23,167 bases of DNA from JARRNO01 sp037384885 (GCA_037384885.1 JARRNO010000065.1:1-23167), one strand, 5' to 3'; numbered from the stretch's first letter, positions 15,224 through 23,167 are shown. A program made the numbers and translations. Notes: generated by a model not told the origin, from the sequence alone.

Positions 15224-17353
15224 TCAGCCACGACGCTTTCTCCGTTTATTATAATGCGTCTTTCGTGAAGATCGCCCCCGGCCGGGCCATGCATCCGGCG
15301 TAAACTGGGGCTCTCCCGCGAGGAGGTCAACCCTCACAAGGGTGACGGGCAGAATCTCGCCCACCTTCAACACGGCGCCGGAGTATCGTCCGCGCGCCTG
15401 GAGCCCGTCCCGCGTGACCCGGATGTGGTCCTGCTCAATCATGAAGAAGGGGCAGATTCCTTCGACCAGGTTGTCGAGAAGTTCTACACGGATTCCGAAT
15501 CGCGTAAAGCCGAGCACCAGCGCTTCGAAGCTCTCGCCCAGCCGCGTGGACAGGTATGCGTTCTGGAACCACGCCACCACTTCACGTTCCGCCGATTCCG
15601 ACACCCGCTCCTTAGAGGAGCAGTGAAGCCCCGCCGCCTCCAGGTCTCTTTCGGGAGCCCCTCGCCCGGACACAAGACCGGCCAAAGACCGGTGCACAAT
15701 GAGATCGGGATAGCGGCGGATGGGGCTCGTAAAATGGCAGTAACGTTCGAGGGCGAGCCCGAAATGACCCACGGAAACCGGGCTGTAACGGGCCTGCATC
15801 ATACTGCGGAGCACCAGGTAGGACACCAGTTTCTCAGCCCGGTGTCCAGACGCCTTTTCCAGCACCTTCTGGAGCCGGAAGGGATCGGCCAGGACGCCGC
15901 TCGCGACCGCTCCAAGCCCCAGGCTGTTCAAGAGGGGACGAAGCGCCTCGAGCTTTTCTTCGTCCGGTTCTTCGTGGATCCTGTACAGCGTGGGCGTCCC
16001 CGCCGAATAAAGGGCCTGGGCGACCGCCGTGTTGGCCAGCAGCATAAACTCCTCGATGATATGGTGCGTTTCCAGGCGCCGGACGGGAACCACCTCCTCA
16101 ACGAGCCCCGAGGTCCCGAAAAGCAGGTCCGTTTCCGGCAGGTCCAGATCCAGGGATCCCCTCGCGATTCTTCTTTTCTGCAGCAGCTTACCCACCTTCG
16201 CCGCTTCCTTCAACAACCGGGCGACGGCTGGTTCGGCTTTCTCCTTTCCATCCAGGACGGCCTGGGCCTGCTCGTAGGAAAGACGCCGGGTGGAATGAAT
16301 CACACCGCGGGCAAAGCGCGCCGACACCACCTTCCCTTCCCTGTCGAGGAGCAATTCTGTGGAGAAGGACAGGCGGTCCCGGCCGGGAAGAAGCGAACAG
16401 AGGGCCGCCGACAGTTTTTCGGGCAGCATGTGGTAGGCGGTGCCCGGGAAATAGGTTGTGTTCCCGCGGCGGTAGGCTTCTTCGTCCATCGCCGTCCCGG
16501 GCCGCACGTAATGTGATACATCTGCGATGTGAATCCAAAGCTTCCAGCCGGCTTGGGATCTCTCAATCGAAAAGCCATCGTCGAAATCCCTGGCGTCTTC
16601 AGGATCGATGGTCACTGTCGTGAGAGAACGGTAGTCTTCCCTGCCCGCAAATTCGGCGGGGTCCGGTTCGTCGGGAAGCCGGCGCGATTCCCCGGCTGCC
16701 TCAGCGGGGAATTCATGCGTGAACCCATATCGCGTTTCAGCGGCCCGGATCGGGGTTGCCGGATCGGAAAATTCGCCCAGGTCTTCGGCCCGTTCGGCGG
16801 CTGGCGGTCCCTCTTTGTCCGCCAGCCAGGCGGCGGCCACACGGCCCTCAAAGCCGAAATCCCTGGGCAGGCGCACGGGAGAACCGCCGCCCCCCATGGG
16901 GTAAAGGAGTCCATCTCTCACCAGGCCGATGACCGGTGCCCGGCGCCGGCTCAGCACTCGCTTCACGCATCCTTCCGGCCCGCGCCCGCGGCGCCCTGTG
17001 CGTGAGACGATCAGGATGTCGACGCGGTCACCCTCAAGGGCGCCGCCCGTATCTCTTGCCGGGATAAAGACATCGCCCGAAAGGCCCTCGGACGCAGCCG
17101 GATCGGGCGTCACAAAACCGAAGCCCTGCCTGGCCGCGTGGAAAACACCTTCGCATCCTTCAGCCGTCTCCTTGAAATAGTAGCGGCTTCGGCGGCGGTG
17201 CAGCAGTCCCGAATTTGTGAGACGGTCGAGCAGTTCTTTCAGTTCCTTCCGCTCGTACTTCCCCAATCCCAGTTCCGCAGCCGCCCGCGACCGGGTTATC
17301 CCCTCCCCCGGCAAGCGTTTGAAGAGTTCAAGGATTCGTGTTCTCAGGTTCAA
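15224..17353 (-). CDS. rnr: Ribonuclease R (RNase II/VacB family)
   Basis: RNase R is a processive 3'-to-5' exoribonuclease that degrades structured RNA to nucleoside 5'-monophosphates. The 709-residue product has an N-terminal winged helix (about 1-60), cold-shock RNA-binding folds (EGVFHAARQGFGFVTPD), the RNB domain with the catalytic aspartates of TIDPEDARDFDDGF (Asp250, 256, 258, 259), HIADVSHYV, HFTSPIRRYPDLIVHR, an S1 domain, and a basic tail (YNKRRKRRG). The start is TTG at 17353 with TGAGG upstream, seven bases after the phosphatase stop. The gene directly precedes the AMP phosphorylase gene, whose substrates are exactly the NMPs it releases. Rare TTG start and short spacing suggest translational linkage to the upstream gene. 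Confidence 0.95.
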   Translation of the reverse strand: MNLRTRILELFKRLPGEGITRSRAAAELGLGKYERKELKELLDRLTNSGLLHRRRSRYYFKETAEGCEGVFHAARQGFGFVTPDPAASEGLSGDVFIPARDTGGALEGDRVDILIVSRTGRRGRGPEGCVKRVLSRRRAPVIGLVRDGLLYPMGGGGSPVRLPRDFGFEGRVAAAWLADKEGPPAAERAEDLGEFSDPATPIRAAETRYGFTHEFPAEAAGESRRLPDEPDPAEFAGREDYRSLTTVTIDPEDARDFDDGFSIERSQAGWKLWIHIADVSHYVRPGTAMDEEAYRRGNTTYFPGTAYHMLPEKLSAALCSLLPGRDRLSFSTELLLDREGKVVSARFARGVIHSTRRLSYEQAQAVLDGKEKAEPAVARLLKEAAKVGKLLQKRRIARGSLDLDLPETDLLFGTSGLVEEVVPVRRLETHHIIEEFMLLANTAVAQALYSAGTPTLYRIHEEPDEEKLEALRPLLNSLGLGAVASGVLADPFRLQKVLEKASGHRAEKLVSYLVLRSMMQARYSPVSVGHFGLALERYCHFTSPIRRYPDLIVHRSLAGLVSGRGAPERDLEAAGLHCSSKERVSESAEREVVAWFQNAYLSTRLGESFEALVLGFTRFGIRVELLDNLVEGICPFFMIEQDHIRVTRDGLQARGRYSGAVLKVGEILPVTLVRVDLLAGEPQFTPDAWPGRGRSSRKTHYNKRRKRRG

Positions 17354-17360
17354 GGCAGCC

Positions 17361-18119
17361 TCACGGACGAAACAGGCCGCGGCGGGGGCGGCATTGGACC
17401 GGTTTCAGAGGAAGTCCTTCCAGGACGCGCCTCGGATTGACCATGCTGAGTTGGTATGCAGCCGTCTTTCCATAGCGGGCGGCAAGCACCCTGACCGCTT
17501 CACGGAACATGGGCGCCCGGGCCTTTGGCTTGTGCGCGTCAGAGGCGATCACGGTCCCCCACCCCCTTTCAAGAATGTAGAACGCCGTTTTCTGGATGGT
17601 CTTTCCAAACCATCCCGCGATGGAATGCGTCGTCAGCTGAAAGGGGATGCCCGATTCCGCAAGGGCGGCCAGCCGCGCGGGATCTTCCTGGGCAAACACG
17701 TAGCGCTCTGGATGGGCCAGGAGAGGCTCCACTCCCTCCAGTCGAAGATCGTAAAAGCCTCTGCTCGCCCCCCGCGGAAAGAATCCCATGGGCAGCTCGA
17801 CCAGCAGAAAACGCCCGGAAGGTCCCAGAGGCAGCACATCCCCTTCCTTGAAAGCCCGGGCAAGACCGGGATGATAATACGCCTCGCAGCCGAGGTATAC
17901 GGAGAACCCCATGCGCCGGGCCCGGGCGCTCCAGGCTCCGAAACGCGCCCGGAGGTCCCCGGGATCGTTCGGATAACGGTCCGGATGGATATGGGGAGTC
18001 ACCACGAGGGTGGTGATCTTCTCTTGCCGGGCCCTCTCGAGGCAGGCTGCCGATTCCTTCTCGTCGGAAACGCCGTCGTCCACACCCGGTAGTAAGTGGC
18101 AGTGGAGGTCGGTGTACAT
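17361..18119 (-). CDS. CpsB/YwqE-type PHP phosphatase
   Basis: The 252-residue protein is a metal-dependent PHP-fold phosphatase of the CpsB/CapC (YwqE) family, whose known members dephosphorylate tyrosine kinases that control capsule and exopolysaccharide export. Metal-ligand motifs are in order: DLHCHLLPGVDDG (4-16), TPHIHPDRY (41-49), GCEAYYHP (77-84), AHPERY (135-140), HSIAG and ASDAHKPKA (192-200). The ATG has an AAGGAG ribosome site. No tyrosine kinase or polysaccharide gene is in the window, so its substrate is not shown. It precedes rnr by seven bases and may therefore share its transcript. Confidence 0.88.
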   Translation of the reverse strand: MYTDLHCHLLPGVDDGVSDEKESAACLERARQEKITTLVVTPHIHPDRYPNDPGDLRARFGAWSARARRMGFSVYLGCEAYYHPGLARAFKEGDVLPLGPSGRFLLVELPMGFFPRGASRGFYDLRLEGVEPLLAHPERYVFAQEDPARLAALAESGIPFQLTTHSIAGWFGKTIQKTAFYILERGWGTVIASDAHKPKARAPMFREAVRVLAARYGKTAAYQLSMVNPRRVLEGLPLKPVQCRPRRGLFRP

Positions 18120-18185
18120 GAAGCTCCTTCGTTCAATCGCCGTTCGATGCGCGTTTAACGCCGCATAAACCCAACCGGACCGCCC

Positions 18186-18214
18186 GCCCTCCTGATCAAC
18201 AACAAAAGGAGGGC
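18186..18214 (-). terminator. Possible hairpin terminator after prmC
   Basis: GCCCTCCT and AGGAGGGC can pair as an eight-base stem around a 13-base T-rich loop, just past the prmC stop. No T-run follows on the minus strand, so it is a weak candidate. Confidence 0.35.
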
Positions 18215-18224
18215 CCGGGCTATT

Positions 18225-19082
18225 TTATCCGGCCGGCCCCGGCTTTTTCCTCCAGGAAGCGACGCGCAGGCGTTGCGCCAGGTCGCGGTCCATCCCTTCC
18301 CACTCCAAGCTCTCGTGGATAGCCCGGAGCCGGCCGGCCATGGAGGCCTGCACCGCCCCCAGTTCCACCACGAGATTTCCGCCGGGCCTGAGGGCCTCGG
18401 CTCCCCAGGCGCAAAGGGCCCGGTAGGGCTCGATCGCGTCGTCCGATGCGCAAAGAAGAGCTTTTTCCGGCTCATGGCCGGCTACCTCTGGCGGAAGATC
18501 AGGCCACTCTCCCGGCGTGACGTAAGGCGGATTACTGAGAATCATATCCAGATTGGAAAGAGGGCTTGAATCCGCCAGGTCCGAACGGACGAGCAAAACC
18601 CCCGGCCGGCCCGCAAGGTTCAAGGAAGCCCAAGCGAGCGCTTCCAAAGAGACGTCCACGCCCACATACACCCCGTCGGGCCGTTCCATGGACAGGGCCG
18701 CCAGCACGCACCCGCTTCCCACGCCGATTTCCGCCACTCGGGGATCGCGGACTTCCTTCAGCTTGTCCAGCGCGATTTCCACGAGGTGTTCCGTTTCAGG
18801 CCGCGGGATGAGGCACCCCGGCCCCACGCGTATGGGCAGGCCCCAGAACTCCTGGACACCGCGGATGTACTGAAGGGGCTCCCTCGCACAGCGCCTCCCG
18901 ATCCAGGCGAAGTAAGATCCGGCGGAACCTGGGGATACCTCCCGTTCGGGATGCGCGAGAAGAACAGCCTTGTCCAGGCGGAGGACATCCGACAGAAGCA
19001 GAAGGGCGTCCAACCCGGGATTTTCGACGCCGGCCGCCGACAGCCGGGCCGTCCCCTCCCGAAGCGCTTCGCCGACGGTCAT
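18225..19082 (-). CDS. prmC: Peptide chain release factor N5-glutamine methyltransferase
   Basis: PrmC methylates the glutamine of the GGQ motif in release factors RF1 and RF2 using S-adenosylmethionine. The 285-residue length is typical. The N-terminal helical domain ends in GRRCAREPLQYI (62-73), the motif LIPRPETEHLVE follows, the SAM loop reads EIGVGSGCV (118-126; Glu replaces the more common Asp), and the catalytic NPPY is at 184-187. The ATG has a GGAG site six bases upstream. In many bacteria prmC follows prfA, but here it follows a dCMP deaminase gene by 34 bases, so the two probably share a transcript. Confidence 0.93.
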   Translation of the reverse strand: MTVGEALREGTARLSAAGVENPGLDALLLLSDVLRLDKAVLLAHPEREVSPGSAGSYFAWIGRRCAREPLQYIRGVQEFWGLPIRVGPGCLIPRPETEHLVEIALDKLKEVRDPRVAEIGVGSGCVLAALSMERPDGVYVGVDVSLEALAWASLNLAGRPGVLLVRSDLADSSPLSNLDMILSNPPYVTPGEWPDLPPEVAGHEPEKALLCASDDAIEPYRALCAWGAEALRPGGNLVVELGAVQASMAGRLRAIHESLEWEGMDRDLAQRLRVASWRKKPGPAG

Positions 19083-19116
19083 TCACACTCCGCAGCTGGC
19101 CCAACGTCGGCCACGG

Positions 19117-19542
19117 TCATTCCTCTCCGGTCATATCCACCAGTTCGATGGAAAGCTCCCTGGCCGTTTCGAAAATTCGATTATCTCGGTAAAATTCGCC
19201 AAAGACGATCCGCTTGACACCGGCCGAACCCATCAACTTGAAGCACGTCCAACAGGGCGAAGCGGTGATATAGGCTGTGCTCCCGTCCGTGGAGACGCCG
19301 TGCCGCGCCGCCTGCACGATGGCGTTGGCCTCCGCGTGTGAGGTCCGTTCGCAATGGCCGTTTACCATCATGTGCCCCACCTCGTCGCAATGCGAGAGTC
19401 CTGCGATGGACCCGTTGTACCCCGTTGCGATGATGTGTTTGTCCAGCACCAGAACGCAGCCCACATGCTTCCTGTCGCAGGTGGCCCTCGTCGCCACTTC
19501 CCTGGCGATATCCATGAAGTAGGCGTCCCAAGATTTACGCAT
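19117..19542 (-). CDS. dCMP/cytidylate deaminase family protein (ComEB-like)
   Basis: The 141-residue zinc deaminase probably converts dCMP to dUMP for dTMP synthesis. The zinc and catalytic motifs are clear: HAEAN (His69, Glu71) and PCWTC (Cys97, Cys100). CDRKHVGCVLV and GYNGSIAG are typical of deoxycytidylate deaminases rather than tRNA adenosine deaminases or RibD. A GGGAG site precedes the ATG. The gene heads a short run with prmC. Substrate choice within the family is an inference from motifs. Confidence 0.88.
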   Translation of the reverse strand: MRKSWDAYFMDIAREVATRATCDRKHVGCVLVLDKHIIATGYNGSIAGLSHCDEVGHMMVNGHCERTSHAEANAIVQAARHGVSTDGSTAYITASPCWTCFKLMGSAGVKRIVFGEFYRDNRIFETARELSIELVDMTGEE

Positions 19543-19577
19543 TCTTCTTCTCCCATGGACGTTGAAGGAACGCGTTT

Positions 19578-19583
19578 ATCATA
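19578..19583 (-). promoter_or_regulatory. Possible extended -10 element for the dCMP deaminase gene
   Basis: On the minus strand TGATATGAT gives an extended -10 (TGn plus TATGAT, five of six matches), 36 bases before the start codon. There is no clear -35, as is common with extended -10 promoters. It lies in the gap that divides this gene from acyP. Confidence 0.4.
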
Positions 19584-19653
19584 TCACATGGGTCTTATAA
19601 GCCGGTCCGCCGCGGGGCTTTCACTCCAGATGCGCATCGGGTAGCATGTGAAC

Positions 19654-19935
19654 ATGGTGGAAAAGAAAAAGCGCTGGAAAATATTCGGGCGGGTCCAAGG
19701 CGTCTATTTCAGAGCCTTCGTGGTTTCCCGGGGGCGCGAGCTTGGCCTTCGAGGCTGGGCCAAAAACCTGGCGGATGGATCCGTGGAGGTTGCGGCCGCG
19801 GGCGACGCGAGCCTTCTATCCAAACTGGAAAAGGCCCTCGGCCAGGGCCCTCCGCTGGCCCGCGTGACCCGGGTTGAGACTCTCGAACCCCCCGCCCTCC
19901 TTGATAAAAAGACGGGCTTTACGGTAGAGTATTAG
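19654..19935 (+). CDS. acyP: Acylphosphatase
   Basis: A small enzyme of 93 residues that hydrolyses acyl phosphates such as 1,3-bisphosphoglycerate or carbamoyl phosphate. The active-site loop GRVQGVYFRAF carries the catalytic Arg, and AKNLADGSVEV carries the catalytic Asn. The common VGFR is VYFR here. The ATG at 19654 is preferred, but the frame also has a GTG at 19648 and neither has a strong ribosome site. It lies 29 bases before a tRNA gene. Confidence 0.92.
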   Translation: MVEKKKRWKIFGRVQGVYFRAFVVSRGRELGLRGWAKNLADGSVEVAAAGDASLLSKLEKALGQGPPLARVTRVETLEPPALLDKKTGFTVEY

Positions 19936-19964
19936 CTGTTTGCTAGGGTCCCGAAAGGGCCGTT

Positions 19965-20041
19965 GTGCCTGTAGCTCAGTTGGATAGAGCACCTGCCTCC
20001 TAAGCAGGGGGTCGTGGGTTCGAATCCCGCCAGGCACACCA
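19965..20041 (+). tRNA. tRNA-Arg, anticodon CCT
   Basis: A full cloverleaf can be drawn: acceptor stem GTGCCTG / CAGGCAC, D arm GCTC...GAGC, anticodon stem CCTGC / GCAGG with loop CTCCTAA (anticodon CCT at 19999-20001, reading AGG), variable loop, and T arm GTGGG TTCGAAT CCCGC. Discriminator A and an encoded CCA end the gene. Confidence 0.97.
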
Positions 20042-20063
20042 TCTGCCACTGAGGAGCTTCCGC

Positions 20064-20828
20064 ATGTCGCACGACCGCCTGACGAAACAGAAAATCCGCC
20101 ACGACCCTATCCGCGAATTCCTCAATATGTCTTACACGGCGATTGAGGAACACGTGGAGGACTACTGGCGCGCCTACCTGCTGATGGTCATCGCTATTCT
20201 CGCGGTGATCGTGGGAGGAATATTCCTTTGGAATCACATCCAGGAAAAGCGCGCCCACGCTTCTCTCTTGCTGTCCCAGGCCATGGACGCTTACAATGCC
20301 CCGGTACTGCCTGAAAACACCAAGCTCCGGCAGCAGTTGAGCGCCCGAGGGCAGCTTTACTTCACCTCGAGCAAAGAATGGGCCGCCGAAGTCAACAAGC
20401 GGCTAAAAGCCGTTGAAAACGCTTCCGGTTCCAGTGCGACGGAAAACACGGCCCGCCTCTACCTGGCGCTCACCCAGGCCCGGACCGGGAAGCTGGACGA
20501 GGCGCTGAAGACGTCGGCGCCCCTCATAAACGATGACACCTTCAAACCGCTTGCCCTCATGCTCCAGGGCAGGATCTATGAATCCAAGGGCGACCTCAAG
20601 AAAGCGGAAAAGAGCTGGTCGGACCTGGCGAAGATTCACACGGATAATTTCCCGCAGGGCCAGGGCTTGGCTTTCCTTGCGGAGTTTTATACACGAACGC
20701 ACCAGACGGCCAAGGCTCAAAAAACTTACAAGGAACTCCAGTCCGAGCTGACCGGCAAGGTGGATCCCAAGGACCCGCTGCTCACAAGAGCGAAGGACCA
20801 GTTGAAGCAACTTCAAGGATCGGCATGA
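20064..20828 (+). CDS. YfgM-like membrane-anchored TPR protein
   Basis: The 254-residue product has a short cytosolic start, one transmembrane helix (about residues 37-57, YLLMVIAILAVIVGGIFLW) and a soluble TPR-like region (LYLALTQARTGKLDEALK, ALMLQGRIYESKGDLKKAEK, FLAEFYTRTHQTAKAQKTYK). This matches the YfgM/TPR_21 group; E. coli YfgM is an inner-membrane partner of the SecYEG translocon and periplasmic chaperones. GAGGAG precedes the ATG. Its stop overlaps the next start as ATGA, linking it to the sigma-54 activator. Function is by family resemblance only. Confidence 0.75.
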   Translation: MSHDRLTKQKIRHDPIREFLNMSYTAIEEHVEDYWRAYLLMVIAILAVIVGGIFLWNHIQEKRAHASLLLSQAMDAYNAPVLPENTKLRQQLSARGQLYFTSSKEWAAEVNKRLKAVENASGSSATENTARLYLALTQARTGKLDEALKTSAPLINDDTFKPLALMLQGRIYESKGDLKKAEKSWSDLAKIHTDNFPQGQGLAFLAEFYTRTHQTAKAQKTYKELQSELTGKVDPKDPLLTRAKDQLKQLQGSA

Positions 20829-22384
20829 CCATGACGCGGGAAGAGGCCGGGCAGGTTGACAAGCCGGATCTCCGGGCGCTGGCCGACCGCCAGGATCTCG
20901 AGACGCTCTTCCGCCTCGCAAATGTCGTATACTCCATCACCGATCTCCAGCCGCTCCTGGAACACGTGATCGACCTGGCCATCCAGCACGTGAACGCGGA
21001 GCGCGGCGTTATTTTTCTCCGCGACGCTCACGACGAGCTATTCCCGACCGCGGCACGCTCCCTCTATCCCGAGGAAATCGTCGACGCCCAACAGGTAGCC
21101 CTCTCCGTCATCCAGGCGGCCGTCCAGGACAAGGATGGGATCCTGGCGGCCAACGTGCAGACCGACCCCCGCTTCAAGAGCGAGAGCGCCATCCACTACA
21201 ACATCTTAAGCGTGATCTGCCTGCCCCTCACTCGCGGGGAACAGGTCCTCGGCGCGCTTTACCTGGATCATGGTAAACAACAGGGCGCCTTTACAGACCG
21301 GGATCACCTGTTTCTCAGGCGGTTTGCCCAGCTGGCCGGCCCCGCCATCGAAAGCGCCAGAGAGCGGGAAAGCTACCAAATGGAGAACCGGTATCTCAGG
21401 GAAGTGGCCACCACCACTGCAGATTTCCCGGAGATCATTACCAACTCCCCCCGGATTCTCTCCATATTGGAAACCGTGGAGCTGGTGGCTTCCAGTGATG
21501 TGAGCGTCCTGATCACGGGAGAAAGCGGGACGGGCAAGGAACTCATCGCCCGGGCGATCCACTTTCAATCCCCCCGTAGAGATAATAAATTCGTGGCACA
21601 AAACTGCGCCTCCATTCCCGAGGCCCTGCTCGAAAGCGAACTATTCGGCCACAAGAAGGGTGCGTATACGGGCGCGACCCGGGAAAAAGCCGGCCTTTTC
21701 GAAGTCGCCGACGGCGGCACGCTGCTGCTCGATGAAATCGGCGACCTCTCGCTCTCTTCGCAGGCGAAGATTCTCAGAGCCCTTCAGGAAGGAGAAGTGC
21801 GCCGGCTCGGAAGCAACCGTTCTGTCCGCGTTGACGTCCGGATCATTTCCGCCACCAACAAGAACCTGCACGACCAGATTCGTAAGGGGCTCTTCAGGGA
21901 AGATCTCTTTTACCGCCTGAATGTCGTCACCATCAAGCTCCCGCGTCTCGCCGACCGGAAGGAAGACATCCCCCTGCTTTCAAGACATTTTCTGACGCTC
22001 TTTTCGAACAGGCTTGGGAAAGCTCTCGGAGGATTCGACAAGAGGGCCATGGACCTGCTTTGCCGCTACAGCTGGCCGGGGAATGTCCGCCAACTGAAGA
22101 ACGAAATGGAGCGGCTCGCGATCCTCCTGTCGGACGGCGAACGAATTCAGCCCGAGAGCCTGTCGGAAGTGATCCAGCAGGAATCGCTGTTGAAGAGCGG
22201 AGAAGCCGGCGGGTCCAAGCTCAAGGACAGCCTGGACGCCGTTCAGCGAAGAATGCTCGTGGAGGCGCTGCAGAAGTACCGGTGGAACAAAACGAAGGCC
22301 GCGGATGATCTCGGAATCACGCGGCGCGGGCTTATCAAGATGATCGAGCGCTTCGATTTGGACAGGCGCAAGCGTCAGCGCTGA
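20825..22384 (+). CDS. Sigma-54-dependent activator with a GAF sensor
   Basis: The 519-residue regulator has an N-terminal GAF domain (about 25-180, with RGVIFLRDAHDELFP and LGALYLDHGKQQGAFTD), a central AAA+ domain with Walker A GESGTGKE (232-239), the sigma-54 contact loop GAYTGA (279-284; the usual GAFTGA has Phe), Walker B LLLDEIGD (300-307) and YSWPGNVRQLKNE, and a Fis-type helix-turn-helix (WNKTKAADDLGITRRGL) at the end. It should activate sigma-54 promoters in response to a small ligand or partner bound by GAF. There is no receiver domain, so it is probably not phosphorylated. It overlaps genes on both sides (ATGA and TGATG). No target promoter is evident in the window. Confidence 0.92.
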   Translation: MTMTREEAGQVDKPDLRALADRQDLETLFRLANVVYSITDLQPLLEHVIDLAIQHVNAERGVIFLRDAHDELFPTAARSLYPEEIVDAQQVALSVIQAAVQDKDGILAANVQTDPRFKSESAIHYNILSVICLPLTRGEQVLGALYLDHGKQQGAFTDRDHLFLRRFAQLAGPAIESARERESYQMENRYLREVATTTADFPEIITNSPRILSILETVELVASSDVSVLITGESGTGKELIARAIHFQSPRRDNKFVAQNCASIPEALLESELFGHKKGAYTGATREKAGLFEVADGGTLLLDEIGDLSLSSQAKILRALQEGEVRRLGSNRSVRVDVRIISATNKNLHDQIRKGLFREDLFYRLNVVTIKLPRLADRKEDIPLLSRHFLTLFSNRLGKALGGFDKRAMDLLCRYSWPGNVRQLKNEMERLAILLSDGERIQPESLSEVIQQESLLKSGEAGGSKLKDSLDAVQRRMLVEALQKYRWNKTKAADDLGITRRGLIKMIERFDLDRRKRQR

Positions 22385-22980
22385 TGAAATCACGTACGGC
22401 GACCCTCAATCTACCCAATGCTTTGACCATCTGCAGGATCTTTCTGGTCCCCCTGATCGTGGTGGTCCTCCTCACGGAATTCCATTTTGAAAAATGGTTT
22501 TTCTTCAACCGGGAAGAGCTGGCCGTCGGGATATTTCTTCTTGCCTCCCTTACGGACCTGCTCGACGGTTGGCTGGCCAGGCGCCGGAATCAGATCACCA
22601 CGCTCGGCCAGCTACTGGACCCGATCGCCGACAAGCTCCTTATCGCATCGGTTCTTATTTCGCTCGTCGAGCTCCGCCTGGCCCCGGCCTGGGTGGTCGT
22701 CATCATCGTCGGGCGGGAGTTCACCATTATGGGTCTCCGCATGATCGCCGCCACCCACCAGGTCATCATCGCCGCAGGGACACTCGGGAAATGGAAAATG
22801 GTGGTTGAGGTGCTGGCGATCTGTTTCATCATCTGGGGAAACCAGCGGGATTGGAACTTTGTCCTGCTGACGGGCAGGGGACTGCTCTATTTCGTAGCCT
22901 TTATCGCCGTCATTTCGATGATAGAATACTTTTTCAAGTTTTCCAGAAAGATCGACTTGTTCGAACGCGAGCGGGACTGA
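22384..22980 (+). CDS. pgsA: CDP-diacylglycerol--glycerol-3-phosphate 3-phosphatidyltransferase
   Basis: PgsA makes phosphatidylglycerol-phosphate at the inner membrane, the committed step to phosphatidylglycerol. The CDP-alcohol phosphotransferase signature is complete: Asp58, Asp61-Gly62, Ala65-Arg66, Gly75, Asp79 and Asp83. The start NLPNALTICRIFLVPL is typical of PgsA, and several transmembrane helices follow. The 198-residue length fits. The start overlaps the activator stop (TGATG). A terminator-like hairpin follows the stop. Confidence 0.93.
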   Translation: MKSRTATLNLPNALTICRIFLVPLIVVVLLTEFHFEKWFFFNREELAVGIFLLASLTDLLDGWLARRRNQITTLGQLLDPIADKLLIASVLISLVELRLAPAWVVVIIVGREFTIMGLRMIAATHQVIIAAGTLGKWKMVVEVLAICFIIWGNQRDWNFVLLTGRGLLYFVAFIAVISMIEYFFKFSRKIDLFERERD

Positions 22981-23015
22981 CCCTACCCGGCGGAGCGCCG
23001 GGCTGAAGAAAGGCC

Positions 23016-23054
23016 GGGGCGTGGATTCCAACGGCGAATCCCGTCCCCATTTTT
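23016..23054 (+). terminator. Intrinsic terminator after pgsA
   Basis: GGGGCG pairs with CGTCCCC (one bulged T), and GGATTC with GAATCC, giving about 12 pairs with two single-base bulges and a 7-base loop. ATTTTT follows at once. A shorter GC hairpin (22986-23002) lies just before it. Confidence 0.7.
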
Positions 23055-23069
23055 GTCGAGAACGACAGC

Positions 23070-23167
23070 ATGCGGGAAACGTTCCTCCGCCACATGGGAA
23101 AGATTTTCAGCCGGCACTACCGTGCGGTCTTCACGGGCGCCATTCTGATTACCGCCGCCCTCGTCGT
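23070..23167 (+). CDS. Start of an unidentified gene, cut by the window edge
   Basis: An open frame from ATG 23070 runs to the window end with 32 codons. After a short polar start (MRETFLRHMGKIFSRHY) it becomes hydrophobic (FTGAILITAALVV), suggesting a signal anchor or first transmembrane helix of a membrane protein, for example an RND/MMPL-type exporter, but this is a guess. There is no clear ribosome site, and ATG 23094 is an alternative start. Confidence 0.4.
   Translation, partial: MRETFLRHMGKIFSRHYRAVFTGAILITAALV

Noticed and set aside
19816..20258. Minus-strand frames across the tRNA-Arg, including one with GGIRTHDPLLRRQVLYP
   Set aside because: This peptide is a translation of the antisense strand of a tRNA gene, a well-known false protein in databases.
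1..23167. CRISPR arrays, IS elements, integrase or attachment sites, including at the tRNA-Arg 3' end
   Set aside because: No regular repeats, transposase-like frames or duplicated tRNA end were seen by eye; the tRNA is followed by a normal chromosomal gene.

Overview
The window looks like a draft chromosomal contig from a GC-rich Gram-negative bacterium. Evidence for this is a KDO/lipopolysaccharide gene cluster with lapA-lapB, a sigma-54 GAF activator, and a receiver-like/DUF4388/J-like/TPR protein of a kind common in the former Deltaproteobacteria. A Desulfobacterota-like host (perhaps near Syntrophobacteria) is the best guess, but it is inferred from gene content and not proven. There is one run of 65 N (13577-13641). 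No phage, IS element, CRISPR array or rRNA gene was seen.

Region 1 (1-5388, minus strand) is an envelope cluster. kdsB stands alone, followed by a tightly overlapping run pyrG-kdsA-kdsD-kdsC-lapA-lapB (the last cut by the window edge). CTP synthase supplies CTP for CMP-KDO, KdsD/KdsA/KdsC make KDO, KdsB activates it, and LapA/LapB control LPS synthesis. Both kdsD and kdsB as given carry internal, out-of-frame deletions. This is either real decay or assembly error.

Region 2 (5389-9530) holds a plus-strand Ig-like (BIG2) putative lipoprotein and phosphoglycerate kinase. These converge, through a strong terminator hairpin, on a minus-strand exported LysM protein.

Region 3 (9531-18119, minus strand) is the most notable part: cpsB-like PHP phosphatase, rnr (RNase R), AMP phosphorylase, ribose-1,5-bisphosphate isomerase, form III RuBisCO, and a REC-like/DUF4388/J-like/TPR protein whose likely start overlaps the RuBisCO stop. 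The three central enzymes form the complete archaeal-type AMP pathway (NMP to ribose-1,5-bisphosphate to RuBP to two 3-phosphoglycerate). RNase R releases 5'-NMPs from RNA and lies directly upstream, so the string reads as a possible RNA-to-3-phosphoglycerate salvage route. The phosphoglycerate kinase gene lies about 4 kb away.

Region 4 (18120-23167) has prmC and a dCMP deaminase on the minus strand. Diverging on the plus strand are acylphosphatase, tRNA-Arg(CCT), a YfgM-like membrane TPR protein, a GAF-AAA-Fis sigma-54 activator and pgsA (the last three overlapping). A well-formed terminator and the start of an unidentified gene follow.
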